DNA from: Spongisporangium articulatum
GTDB lineage: Bacteria > Actinomycetota > Actinomycetes > Actinomycetales > Kineosporiaceae
Direction of reading: 5' to 3'
Assembly (NCBI RefSeq): GCF_044465595.1
Contig: NZ_JBITLV010000003.1
Location: 310,001-374,000, forward strand
DNA: 64,000 nucleotides
A model generated the notes under the pieces. It was not told the DNA's origin, made no database searches, and worked only from the letters and a program-made list of their open reading frames with translations. Below are positions 50,929-59,408 of this stretch, one piece after another (positions within the stretch are counted from its first letter, which is position 1; each line of letters starts with the position of its first letter). The translations under genes and the position numbers were made by a program.

Positions 50929-52311
50929 TCAGAACGGGGGCGGGCCGAGCGGCGCGGACGGCGTGAGCCGGGCGGGTCGGTCGGGCACCTGGGTGCCGGC
51001 CGGGGTGGTCCAGACCAGGGTTTCGGCCGGGGCGTGCACGCGCCATGCCGTCTCGTGTTTGACCCGATGATGGTGCCCACACAGCGAGACGCCGTTGCAG
51101 GCACACGTCGCGCCGCCCGCCGCGTAGGGCTGGCGGTGGTCGAAGTCGCACGCGGACGCCTGGGTGCGGCAGCCGGGGAACCGGCAGTACCGGTCCCTCT
51201 GCTGCACATGATCTTTCAACGCTTGGGACGCGACATACCTGGCGGTGCGCGTCGCTCGGCCCAACCCGAGCAGGGTGCCGTGGTCTCCGTCGACGATCGC
51301 GCACTGAAAGGTGCCGGTCTCGACCGCATCCGCGGCCAGTCTCCTGGCCAGCAGCGCGGTCGCGGGCCCGTATCCGTCGAGGTGCGCCGGTTGGTCACTC
51401 TCCCCGGCCAGCACCTCCAACGGCACGGTCACGGTCACCCGCGTCTTCGGCTGCACCCCACTCTGCTCGCCGGTGAGCAGATCGACCAGAACATCCGCCC
51501 GCCGCTGATCCGCCGTCCGCGAGTCCTTCATCTGCGCGGCAGTGGATTCCAAGACAGCTCGGACCCTCAGCCCGTCCTCCGCCGGTAGCAGCGCCCACAG
51601 TTCGACCATGTCGTCCTCGACCGGCGTGAACACCACCCGCCGCTGCAACCGGGCCTCGAGTGCGCGTTCCTCGGCTACCTGAGGTTCCGCTGCGAGGACC
51701 CAGCCCTTCACCAGTTCCCGCAATCCCGGCACCGTCAGCCCGGCCGCGGCCTCGATCGCCGCGGCCTCCAACCGCCGCCGCACCGACTCCTCACCCACAT
51801 TCGTCAGCCCGTCGGCGATGACCTCCGCCTTCCGCGCATCAACCCGACCCGCCGCCAACGCATCCAGCGTCGCGGGGAACGTGTCGATCAACTGGCACGA
51901 CAGGTCCTGCAGCTTCGTCGCCGCATACCGGGACAGGCCCGTCTCGACCGCGATCTCATCCGCCACCGCCCGCAGTTCCATTTCGGGCACCCGATCCGTC
52001 ACCGGCGCCCGCCGCCGGGACAACTCCGCCACCAACTCCAACTCCTGCGCCGCCAACGCCGCCTTCGCCCGCTGCACGCCCCGCAACCCCGCCAACAGCA
52101 CCCGATCATCCGCGTCAGCCACCACGCGCCGGTCGTCCAACCCGTGCAACCGAACCGACAGAACCTCACCGTGCGCGGAGTCCAACTCCCACACCCGCTC
52201 GTCGACCCAGCCCTCGTGCAGGAGCTCACGCTCGATCTCCCGCCACCGCACCAACGCCTCCGCAGACAGGCCCGTCTCCGGATCGAAGGGGGCCTCCAGG
52301 CAGTGCGACAT
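50929..52311 (-). CDS. DUF222 and HNH endonuclease domain protein (13E12-repeat type)
   Basis: The 460-residue protein has a helical DUF222 domain (about 30-300) and a C-terminal HNH nuclease: CRFPGCRTQASACDFDHRQPYAAGG and CGHHHRVKH with the ββα-metal residues intact. Many actinomycetes carry several such genes; mycobacterial 13E12 members are damage-induced. The ATG at 52311 is covered by an SOS-box-like sequence; an ATG 19 codons earlier (52368) is the alternative. Substrate unknown. Confidence 0.85.
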   Translation of the reverse strand: MSHCLEAPFDPETGLSAEALVRWREIERELLHEGWVDERVWELDSAHGEVLSVRLHGLDDRRVVADADDRVLLAGLRGVQRAKAALAAQELELVAELSRRRAPVTDRVPEMELRAVADEIAVETGLSRYAATKLQDLSCQLIDTFPATLDALAAGRVDARKAEVIADGLTNVGEESVRRRLEAAAIEAAAGLTVPGLRELVKGWVLAAEPQVAEERALEARLQRRVVFTPVEDDMVELWALLPAEDGLRVRAVLESTAAQMKDSRTADQRRADVLVDLLTGEQSGVQPKTRVTVTVPLEVLAGESDQPAHLDGYGPATALLARRLAADAVETGTFQCAIVDGDHGTLLGLGRATRTARYVASQALKDHVQQRDRYCRFPGCRTQASACDFDHRQPYAAGGATCACNGVSLCGHHHRVKHETAWRVHAPAETLVWTTPAGTQVPDRPARLTPSAPLGPPPF

Positions 52312-52319
52312 GTGTTCGA
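52304..52319. promoter_or_regulatory. SOS-box-like sequence over the DUF222-HNH start
   Basis: On the coding strand TCGAACACATGTCGCA keeps one perfect half-site and matches the SOS consensus at 13 of 16 positions. It contains the ATG start codon. LexA could block initiation there, but three mismatches in one half weaken the case. Confidence 0.35.
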
Positions 52320-52539
52320 TTCTAGACCGAAACCACCTCTCCCACAAGGCAAAACATCGCCCCTGCATCCGAGCAGACTGCCCCAGTGAACGACCCTAGA
52401 CGCGACCACCGACACTCACTGAACGGCTGTCATCCGGGTACAGCCAGGTGAGCCGGGTGGCCCTCACGTTTCTGAGCGCAGTCTGAACGGACGACGGTGT
52501 CGGCTCATGTGAGAGCCCCCGCCCGGACATCCTGGGTTC

Positions 52540-53310
52540 ATGAGCACACCTGCCCCGACTCGGCTGAGCGTCCTCGCCACGGAGGTGGTCGACGAGGCCC
52601 TCGGTCGGGGGCACCGGCGGGACCCCGTCCGGGCCGGGACCGGGGGTCCCGCCGGGAACGCGCGACTGACGGCCTGGACCGGCCTGCTGCTCTTGGTCCT
52701 GTTCGTGGCCGAACTGCTGACCCTGCTCGACGTCGGCGGCCTGATCAGCTGGCACCTGGCCATCGGCGCCCTGCTCGTCCCGCCGGCCCTGCTCAAGACC
52801 GGCAGCACGGGCTGGCGCCTGGTCCGGTACTACCTGGGCGACGCCGACTACGGCCAGGCGGGCCCACCGGTCCCGCTGCTCAGAGCGCTGGGGCCCCTGG
52901 TCGTGATCTCGACCCTGGCCCTGCTGGGCTCCGGGCTGCTGCTGGTGCTGATCGGCCCCGACCCGGCCCGGACCACGCTGTTCACCCTCCCGCTGCTGCG
53001 CGTGGACTACGTGACCCTCCACCAGGCGGTGTTCATCGCCTGGGCGACCGTTACCGGGGCGCATCTGCTGGCCCGGCTCGTACCCGCCGTCAAGCTGACG
53101 GTGCCCGGCCCGGGGCGGGGCGCCGTGCCGGGGAACGCATCTCGCGCCCTCGTCGTGCTGCTGAGCGTGGCCCTGGCCGCCCTCTGCGCGGTGCTCGTCG
53201 TCTCCTGGGGCCACGACTGGCGGACCGAGCGGGGCCCTCACGACGGGCCTCGAGCATCCGCCGACAGTCAGGCGACGCCCGTCAGCCGGGCCAGTTCGGC
53301 CGTCACCTGA
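52540..53310 (+). CDS. Four-helix membrane protein, cytochrome b-like
   Basis: The 256-residue protein has about five membrane segments (44-64, 70-88, 113-133, 150-172, 200-222). His residues lie inside or next to segments (SWHLAIGALL, VTLHQAVF, TGAHLLARLVP), a pattern like the haem-binding four-helix cytochromes of the DUF4405/b561 type. No partner reductase is adjacent. The N-terminus (40 residues) and the last 35 residues are hydrophilic. The 3' end overlaps the minus-strand gene at 53268-53489 by 43 bases, so one of the two stops may be misplaced. Confidence 0.65.
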   Translation: MSTPAPTRLSVLATEVVDEALGRGHRRDPVRAGTGGPAGNARLTAWTGLLLLVLFVAELLTLLDVGGLISWHLAIGALLVPPALLKTGSTGWRLVRYYLGDADYGQAGPPVPLLRALGPLVVISTLALLGSGLLLVLIGPDPARTTLFTLPLLRVDYVTLHQAVFIAWATVTGAHLLARLVPAVKLTVPGPGRGAVPGNASRALVVLLSVALAALCAVLVVSWGHDWRTERGPHDGPRASADSQATPVSRASSAVT

Positions 53311-53489
53311 CCGGTCTCCTCGAAGCGCACGGCGGCGAAGCCCAGGTCCGCCGAGGAGAAGCCGTACCGCCGCTCCTCCTCCTCGCGAGCGCCGTCGGCG
53401 GAGTTGCTCAGGATCGCCACCGGTACGGTTCGGCGCACCCCGCCCACGTCGAACACGACCGCGTCGACGGACATGAGGTCGACGGACAC
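53268..53489 (-). CDS. Small hypothetical protein after fpg
   Basis: A 73-residue frame starting (GTG) three bases after the fpg stop, with GAGGAG upstream. The sequence (VVFDVGGVRRTVPVAILSNSA, then RYGFSSADLGFAAVRFEE) has normal protein composition, unlike the Arg/Pro-rich shadow frames around it. No family is recognised. It overlaps the convergent membrane-protein gene by 43 bases. Probably real, unproven. Confidence 0.5.
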   Translation of the reverse strand: MSVDLMSVDAVVFDVGGVRRTVPVAILSNSADGAREEEERRYGFSSADLGFAAVRFEETGQVTAELARLTGVA

Positions 53490-53492
53490 GAG

Positions 53493-54311
53493 CTATCGCT
53501 GCTCCTCGGGGCACCACCACGTGGTGCGCCCGCCGACGGTCGCCCGCCGCATCTCGGTCCCGCAGCGCGGGCAGTGCTCCCCCGCCTTCCGGAACGGCAC
53601 GATCTCACCGGTGTGCACGCCACCGTGCGTGATCGCGTGCCGGACGGCGGCCCGCACCGCACGACGCAGGCCGTCCAACTCCTCCGTGGTCAGGTCCCCG
53701 GCCGGACGGCGCGGGTCCAGCCTCGCCCGCCACAGGGCCTCGTCGGCCAACAGGTTCCCCACCCCGGCGATCGTCTCCTGATCGAGAAGCCGTGCTTTGA
53801 GCGGGATCCGGCCGCGCCCGACCCGCGCCCGGAACTCGTTCCGACCGACGTCGAAGGCGTCCGGCCCCAGCCCGGACACGTCCGGATCGAGCCGGGCCCG
53901 CCCGAGGCGGCGAGGGTCGAGCAGGTGCAGGCGACCGCCGTCGGAGAACGTCAGGCTGAACCGCGACCACTTGCGCAGCGCCTCGAGGTTCACCGGGCGG
54001 TTGTTGTTCCAGTAGTCGCCGCCCTGGTCGGCGACCGCGGCACCGTCGGGGGTGGCCTCGACGGCGACGATCTTGCCGCTCATGCCCAGGTGCAGCCCCA
54101 GCACCGGGCCGCCGTCGGTCTCCACCCACATCGACTTCCCCCGCCGGTGGGCGACGGTGAACTCGTGCCCGACCAGCGCCGCGCGGATCTGGCCCGGGGC
54201 GTGCGGGCGGCACTCGTAGGAGTCGGTGTCGTCGACGTCCACGATGCGCCGGCCGAGGCCGGACCGCTCGATCGCCGCGCGCGCGGTCTCCACCTCGGGC
54301 AGTTCAGGCAC
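53493..54311 (-). CDS. fpg: Fpg/MutM-type DNA glycosylase with an incomplete zinc finger
   Basis: The 272-residue glycosylase begins MPELPEVETARAAIE (Pro1/Glu2 catalytic) and has the H2TH block LLDQETIAGVGNLLADEALW. It should excise oxidised purines such as 8-oxoguanine. The C-terminal finger reads CPRC, then RTTWWCPEEQR: the first three cysteines are present but the fourth (CPxCQ) is replaced by CPEEQ. Either the finger uses another ligand or it is zinc-free. The gene is followed immediately by a small hypothetical gene. nei2 in this window has the full finger. Confidence 0.9.
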   Translation of the reverse strand: MPELPEVETARAAIERSGLGRRIVDVDDTDSYECRPHAPGQIRAALVGHEFTVAHRRGKSMWVETDGGPVLGLHLGMSGKIVAVEATPDGAAVADQGGDYWNNNRPVNLEALRKWSRFSLTFSDGGRLHLLDPRRLGRARLDPDVSGLGPDAFDVGRNEFRARVGRGRIPLKARLLDQETIAGVGNLLADEALWRARLDPRRPAGDLTTEELDGLRRAVRAAVRHAITHGGVHTGEIVPFRKAGEHCPRCGTEMRRATVGGRTTWWCPEEQR

Positions 54312-54340
54312 CCGCCCATCCTGTCAGGCGGCCGTGGAGC

Positions 54341-55084
54341 TCAGGCCGTGAGCAGGTCCGCGAGGGTGTCGGCGTCGGTGGCCGCGACCCGTAGCGCCTG
54401 CACGCCCCGCGCGACCGCGATCATCTGGGCCTCCAGCGTGGCCCGGTTCCCGGGGTAGTCGTCGGCGCTCAGCGCCAGGACGGCGTCGGCCACCGGCCCG
54501 AACGCTTCGGCGGCCGCCGTGGCCGATCCGCTGTAGTTCGAGAGCAGGCTCTGGGCTTGGGTTTTCGTATCGGTGTCCGGCATGGCCGCGACGGCCGCCT
54601 TCAGGGCGGGCAGGACGTCGGTGAGCTGGGCGGCCGCGTGGGCGCCGGTGTCGCCGGCGACGGCCAGCCGGATCTGCGGCGCGACGAGACCGTAGACCCG
54701 GAAGTCGGTGACGATGCCCTTGGCCAGGGAGATCGCCACGCTGCACCCGTCGGCCGACCGCACCGCCGGTTTGAGCGCGGCCAGACCCTCGAGGGCGCGA
54801 TCGGTGATCGCGCCGATCTGGGCCCGGTGCTTCGCGGTCAGGGCGGAGGCCCGGGTGGCGCTGCCGTCCAGCTGCCTCAGCAGGTCCTGCCGCAGGCTGA
54901 CGGCCCGACCGGTCAGGGTGACGACGCGGGCCTTCGCCTTCGCGGTGCAGAGCGACTCGTCACCGGCCATGGAACTCGGCATCGTCGTGCCGCTCGGGGT
55001 GGCGCCCCGGGCCGGGCCGGACGCGGCCAGGAGGCCGGACACGGCCACCAGGAACGCCACGGCCATCACCACGCGCCGCCTCAC
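54341..55084 (-). CDS. Exported helical protein of unknown function
   Basis: The 247-residue protein has a signal peptide (about 1-27: MRRRVVMAVAFLVAVSG, then PARGA). The mature part is almost wholly Ala-rich helix with two cysteines (LCTAK and GCSVA) that could bond. It is coupled by ATGA to the lipoprotein gene upstream, so the two exported proteins likely work together. No family recognised. Confidence 0.75.
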   Translation of the reverse strand: MRRRVVMAVAFLVAVSGLLAASGPARGATPSGTTMPSSMAGDESLCTAKAKARVVTLTGRAVSLRQDLLRQLDGSATRASALTAKHRAQIGAITDRALEGLAALKPAVRSADGCSVAISLAKGIVTDFRVYGLVAPQIRLAVAGDTGAHAAAQLTDVLPALKAAVAAMPDTDTKTQAQSLLSNYSGSATAAAEAFGPVADAVLALSADDYPGNRATLEAQMIAVARGVQALRVAATDADTLADLLTA

Positions 55085-55365
55085 GAGAACGGCACCGGTT
55101 CGTCGGTGTCCTGCGCGGCCAGGACGGCGGCCTTCGCCGACCTCGCGGCCGACCGGGCGGTCCGGGCCGCGGCCTCCAGGTCGGCGCTCACCCGCTTCGG
55201 CGCGGCCGTGGGGCCGGTGGTCGGCGCCGCGGTCGGCGACACGGTCGACGTCGGCACCGCGGCGGGCGGCGCGGAGGGCGAGACCGTGGAGTCCGACGAC
55301 GAACAGGCGGTCAGGCCGGCGAGCACGGCCGCGGTGGCGAGGATCGGGACGAGGGTGCGCAACAC
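55081..55365 (-). CDS. Small lipoprotein
   Basis: A 94-residue protein with a lipobox LTAC (Cys at about residue 21) after a hydrophobic segment. A Ser/Thr/Pro/Ala-rich spacer (24-58) and a short Ala/Arg helix follow. GTG start. It overlaps the next exported-protein gene by four bases. Probably a membrane-anchored partner; function unknown. Confidence 0.75.
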   Translation of the reverse strand: MLRTLVPILATAAVLAGLTACSSSDSTVSPSAPPAAVPTSTVSPTAAPTTGPTAAPKRVSADLEAAARTARSAARSAKAAVLAAQDTDEPVPFS

Positions 55366-55434
55366 GCCCGGAGCCTAACCGTGCGTAGCGCAGAAACTAC
55401 GCAATGAAGCGCCGTGGCGTGCGCCAGGGACGCC

Positions 55435-57120
55435 TCAGGCCTCGATCACGAGCGGGATGATCATCGGGCGGCGACGGTACGACTCGCTGACCCACCGGCC
55501 CACGACCCGCCGCACGACCTGCTGCAACTGGTAGGTGTCGGTCGGGCCGGAGTTGGCGGCGTCGCGCAGCGCGTCGACGATCCGGGGCCGCACGGCGTCG
55601 AACACGGACTCGGTCTCGGCGAACCCGCGCGCGTGGATCTCGGGGCCCGCCACCACCTTTCCGCTGGCCGAATCGACCACGACGATGATGGAGATGAACC
55701 CCTCCTCGCCGAGGATCCGCCGGTCCTTCAGGTCGGCCTCGGTGATCTCCCCGACGCTCGACCCGTCGACGTACACGTACCCGCAGTCGACCTTGCCGAC
55801 CACCTTCGCGACGCCGTCGACCAGGTCGACCACCACGCCGTCCTCGGCGATCACCACCCGCTCGCGCGGCACGCCGGTCTTGACGGCCAGCTCGGCGTTG
55901 GCCACCAGGTGCCGGGCCTCGCCGTGCACGGGCATCACGTTGCGCGGCCGGATCACGTTGTAGCAGTAGAGGAGTTCGCCGGCCGAGGCGTGGCCCGAGA
56001 CGTGCACCCGGGCGTTGCCCTGGTGCACCACCTTCGCGCCGAGCCGGGTCAACCCGTTGATCACCCGGTACACCGAGTTCTCGTTGCCCGGGATCAGCGA
56101 CGACGCGAGCACCACCGTGTCGCCGGCACCGACGCTGACCCGGTGGTCGCGGTTGGCCATCCGGGACAGGGCGGCCATCGGCTCACCCTGCGAACCGGTG
56201 CACATCAGCACGACCTGCTCGTCGGGCAGGTCGTCGACCGCCTTGACGTCGACGATCGTGTTCGGCGGCACGTTCAGGTACCCGAGGTCGCGGGCGATGC
56301 CCATGTTCCGGACCATCGACCGCCCGACCAGGGCGACCTTGCGACGGTACTTGTGGGCGGCGTCCAGCACCTGCTGCACCCGGTGGATGTGCGAGGCGAA
56401 CGAGGCGATGATGATCCGCCGGTCGGCGGCCGCGAAGACCGACTCGAGCACGGGCGTGATCTCGCGTTCGGAGACGGTGAACCCGGGCACCTCGGCGTTG
56501 GTGGAGTCGACCATGAACAGGTCGACGCCGGCCTCGCCGAGCCGGGCGAACGACCGCAGGTCGGTGATCCGGCCGTCGAGCGGCAACTGGTCCATCTTGA
56601 AGTCGCCGGTGTGCAGCACCGTGCCGGCGGCCGTCGTCACGGCCACCGCGAGCGCGTCGGGGATCGAGTGGTTGACCGCCACGAACTCGCAGCCGAACGG
56701 CCCGAGCTGCTCCTTCTGCCCCTCCCGCACGGCGAGCGTGATGGGCGTGATGCGGTGCTCCTTCAGCTTCGCCTCGACGAGCGCCAGGGTCAGCTGCGAA
56801 CCGATCAGCGGGATGTCGGGCTTCAGCCGCAGGAGGTACGGGACGGCGCCGATGTGGTCCTCGTGGCCGTGCGTGAGGATCACGGCGACGACGTCGTCGA
56901 GCCGGTCGGCGATGTACTCGAAGTCGGGCAGGATCAGGTCGACGCCCGGCTGGTGGTCCTCGGGGAACAACACCCCGCAGTCGACGACCAGGATCTTGCC
57001 GTCGATCTCGAGGACGGCCATGTTCCGGCCGACCTCGCCGAGACCGCCGAGAGGGACGATGCGCAACGCGCCCGGCTTCAACGCGGGCGGCAGCCCGAGT
57101 TCGGGATGCGACTGACTCAA
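55435..57120 (-). CDS. rnj: Ribonuclease J
   Basis: RNase J is an endo/5'-exoribonuclease of the metallo-beta-lactamase/beta-CASP family that matures rRNA and degrades mRNA. The 561-residue protein has the zinc motif THGHEDHIG, HTGDFKMD, VDSTNAEVPG and the beta-CASP/C-terminal HVSGHAS and MPVHGEARHL. The start is a TTG at 57120 overlapping the dapA stop (TTGA), which gives the usual length; the longer frame is an Arg/Gly-rich shadow of dapA. dapA-rnj is a conserved actinobacterial pair. Confidence 0.96.
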   Translation of the reverse strand: MSQSHPELGLPPALKPGALRIVPLGGLGEVGRNMAVLEIDGKILVVDCGVLFPEDHQPGVDLILPDFEYIADRLDDVVAVILTHGHEDHIGAVPYLLRLKPDIPLIGSQLTLALVEAKLKEHRITPITLAVREGQKEQLGPFGCEFVAVNHSIPDALAVAVTTAAGTVLHTGDFKMDQLPLDGRITDLRSFARLGEAGVDLFMVDSTNAEVPGFTVSEREITPVLESVFAAADRRIIIASFASHIHRVQQVLDAAHKYRRKVALVGRSMVRNMGIARDLGYLNVPPNTIVDVKAVDDLPDEQVVLMCTGSQGEPMAALSRMANRDHRVSVGAGDTVVLASSLIPGNENSVYRVINGLTRLGAKVVHQGNARVHVSGHASAGELLYCYNVIRPRNVMPVHGEARHLVANAELAVKTGVPRERVVIAEDGVVVDLVDGVAKVVGKVDCGYVYVDGSSVGEITEADLKDRRILGEEGFISIIVVVDSASGKVVAGPEIHARGFAETESVFDAVRPRIVDALRDAANSGPTDTYQLQQVVRRVVGRWVSESYRRRPMIIPLVIEA

Positions 57121-58028
57121 GAAACCCTTGCCTCCTCCAGGTCGGCGCGCAACGCCGTCACCTGTTCCTCCGTCGCGTCCTGCAGCGGCAGTCGCGTTCG
57201 TCTGTTCGCCAGGGCGCCGGCCAGCTGCAGCGCCGCCTTGGCCATCACGGCCCCCTGGGCCCTGGTCATGATCCCGCGGACGGCGGGCAGCAGCTCCCGG
57301 TGCAGCGCGAGCGCCGCCCGGAGGTCCCCTGCGTCCACCGCCCGGACCATCTGCGCATATCGTGCCGCAGCCACGTGCCCGACGACGCTCACCACGCCGA
57401 CTCCCCCGTGCGTCAACCACGCCAGGTTGAGCTCGTCAGAACCGGAGTAGTAGGCCAGGTCCGTCCGTTCCATCACCCACGACCCGGCGTACAGGTCGCC
57501 TGCGGCGTCCTTGACCGCGACGATCCGCGGGTGCTCCGCCAGCGTCGCGAGCGTCGACGACTCGATCACCTGTGCGGAACGGCCCGGGATGTCGTAGACC
57601 ATCACCGGCAGGCCGGTCGCGTCGGCCACGGCGGTGAAGTGCGCGATCAGCCCGGACTGCGGGGGCTTGGAGTAGTAGGGCGTCACGACCAGCAGGCCGT
57701 GGGCGCCGGCCTGCTCGGCCTGGCCGGCCAGTTCGCACGAGTGCGCGGTGTCGTTGGTGCCGGCTCCCGCCACCACCGTGGCCCGGTCACCGACCGCCTC
57801 GACGACGGCCCGCAGCAGCGCGACCTTCTCCGCGTCGGAGGTGGTCGGGGACTCGCCCGTGGTGCCGGACACGACCAGGCCGTCGCACCCGTCGTCCACC
57901 AGGCGCTCGGCGAGCGCGGCTGCGGCGTCGAGATCGACGGCGCCGGAGGCGTCGAAGGGGGTGACCATGGCCACCAGGACCGCACCGAACGGACGTCCGG
58001 GACGTTCCGTCGGGCTGGTCGGGGGCAT
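57117..58028 (-). CDS. dapA: 4-hydroxy-tetrahydrodipicolinate synthase
   Basis: DapA condenses pyruvate with aspartate semialdehyde, the first step of the diaminopimelate/lysine branch. The 303-residue TIM barrel has GTTGESPTTS near residue 56, the Tyr in VVTPYYSKP and VYDIPGRS, and the Schiff-base Lys in VAVKDAAGD. ATG start at 58028. It is translationally coupled to rnj. dapB is 3.5 kb away, with an accessory block in between. Confidence 0.96.
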   Translation of the reverse strand: MPPTSPTERPGRPFGAVLVAMVTPFDASGAVDLDAAAALAERLVDDGCDGLVVSGTTGESPTTSDAEKVALLRAVVEAVGDRATVVAGAGTNDTAHSCELAGQAEQAGAHGLLVVTPYYSKPPQSGLIAHFTAVADATGLPVMVYDIPGRSAQVIESSTLATLAEHPRIVAVKDAAGDLYAGSWVMERTDLAYYSGSDELNLAWLTHGGVGVVSVVGHVAAARYAQMVRAVDAGDLRAALALHRELLPAVRGIMTRAQGAVMAKAALQLAGALANRRTRLPLQDATEEQVTALRADLEEARVS

Positions 58029-58063
58029 GGCCCGAGCCTATCGGCCCCCCAAACTGGAGTGGC

Positions 58064-58099
58064 CCTGGTGTGCCCGCTCGGGGGTTCGAGCACACCAGG
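58064..58099 (-). terminator. Hairpin between the HAD gene and dapA
   Basis: CCTGGTGTGC pairs perfectly with GCACACCAGG, and an inner GCTCG pairs with CGAGC around GGGGTT. It lies 66 bases after the HAD-phosphatase stop and upstream of dapA; it could end the HAD transcript or sit in the dapA leader. Confidence 0.6.
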
Positions 58100-58164
58100 A
58101 CCTGGTGTTCTGATCGGCAGCCCGTGAGCGGTCGTTACCCGGACAGCGGTTCCCGCGCCGATGA

Positions 58165-58824
58165 TCACCCGGACGGAGCAACCACCCGCACGCCGCCGTC
58201 CCCGACCACGAACCGGACGTCCGCCAACGTCTCGACGACGGCGTCGGCGTCCAGTTCGGACGCCTTGTGGGTGACCGTCACGGCCAGGGTCGCCGCCCCG
58301 GCCGCCCGGCCGGCGGCCAGCCCGGCGGGGGCGTCTTCGACCACGAGGCACTGGGCGGCGGACACGCCGAGGCGCTGCGCGGCCAGCAGGTACGGGTCGG
58401 GGGCCGGCTTCCCCGCCGTCACCTGGTCGGCCGTCACCAGCACCGACGGCTGGACCAGGCCCGACGCGCCGATCCGGGCCCGGGCCAGGGGCGCGGTGCA
58501 CGAGGTGACGATGGCGGCCCGGCCCGGCGGCAGCGCGGCGAGCGCGTCGACGGTGCCGGGCAGCACGACGACGCCGTCCGTGTCCTCGGTCTCCAGCTGC
58601 TCGATCCGGCGGAACGCCGCCTCGCGCCGCTCGGGCGGCAGGAACAGGGCCACGATGTCGGCGGCCGGGCGCCCGTGCATCCCCGCGAAGCTGCTCAACG
58701 GGACGTCGTGCTCCTGCGCCCAACGCACCCAGCTGCGTTCCACCGCGGGGTGGGAGTCGATGAGGGTGCCGTCCATGTCGAACAGGACGGCGGCGAACAC
58801 GCGCCCCTCCAGGGTGTCGAGCAC
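58165..58824 (-). CDS. HAD-family phosphatase
   Basis: A 219-residue HAD hydrolase of subfamily IA: DMDGTLIDSHPAVERSW with the nucleophile Asp in DMDGT, a helical cap, Thr in VTSCTAPL, Lys in AGKPAPDP and VEDAPAGLAAG. Closest in type to sugar-phosphate phosphatases or beta-phosphoglucomutases; the DMDGT sequence does not separate them. The GTG at 58824 is provisional because no good ribosome site is visible. Divergent from the GNAT gene. Confidence 0.85.
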   Translation of the reverse strand: MLDTLEGRVFAAVLFDMDGTLIDSHPAVERSWVRWAQEHDVPLSSFAGMHGRPAADIVALFLPPERREAAFRRIEQLETEDTDGVVVLPGTVDALAALPPGRAAIVTSCTAPLARARIGASGLVQPSVLVTADQVTAGKPAPDPYLLAAQRLGVSAAQCLVVEDAPAGLAAGRAAGAATLAVTVTHKASELDADAVVETLADVRFVVGDGGVRVVAPSG

Positions 58825-58856
58825 CGGAACACGGTAACCGCCCCGGGGATGACACG

Positions 58857-59408
58857 ATGACGGGCATGGCGTCGACGGCACAGGTATCGGTCCGGCCCGC
58901 GACGCCCGGTGATGCGGCGGCGATCGCGGCGGTCCAGTCGCGCGGCTGGCGCGCCGCCTACGCGGGGCTGCTGCCGGAGGACGTGCTCGAGGCCTTGGAC
59001 GCGGCCGCGCTGACGCCGAGCTGGCGGGAGGCGGTGCTGGCCGCGAACGGCACCCGCAACGCCCTGCTGGTCGCGGTCTCGGACGACATCGTGGTCGGGT
59101 TCGCGACCGCCGGGCCCAGCGACGACGGGGACGCCGGCGAGGGGGACGGGCTGCTCGCCGTCCTCGTGGTCGACCCGGCCCACCAGCGCGCCGGGCATGC
59201 GTCGCGGCTGCTGTCCGCGGCGGCCGACCACCTGCGCGAACAGGGCCTCACGGTGGTCCGCGCCTGGTCGCCCGAGCTCGACTACGCGCGCCGCACGTTC
59301 CTGACCTCGGCCGGGATGGAGCCGGACGGCGCCACGCGCGGCTACCTCGGCGCCGAGGGTCGCGAGGTGGTCGAGCTGCGGTTGGCGGCGTCCCTCGGGG
59401 AGCCGTGA
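58857..59408 (+). CDS. GNAT-family N-acetyltransferase
   Basis: A 183-residue GNAT: VRPATPGDAAAIAAVQSRGW at the first strand and helix, the central LLAVLVVDPAHQRAGHASRLL with the acetyl-CoA loop (Q-R-x-G-H/x), and a C-terminal strand. Substrate unknown. The first of four genes joined by 4-base overlaps (GTGA, TTGA, ATGA). A second ATG lies three codons in. Confidence 0.85.
   Translation: MTGMASTAQVSVRPATPGDAAAIAAVQSRGWRAAYAGLLPEDVLEALDAAALTPSWREAVLAANGTRNALLVAVSDDIVVGFATAGPSDDGDAGEGDGLLAVLVVDPAHQRAGHASRLLSAAADHLREQGLTVVRAWSPELDYARRTFLTSAGMEPDGATRGYLGAEGREVVELRLAASLGEP

Noticed and set aside
58064..58099. GGGTTCGAGC, resembling a tRNA T-loop
   Set aside because: No acceptor or anticodon stem can be drawn around it. 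The sequence is fully explained by the hairpin. No tRNA or rRNA gene was recognised anywhere in the window.
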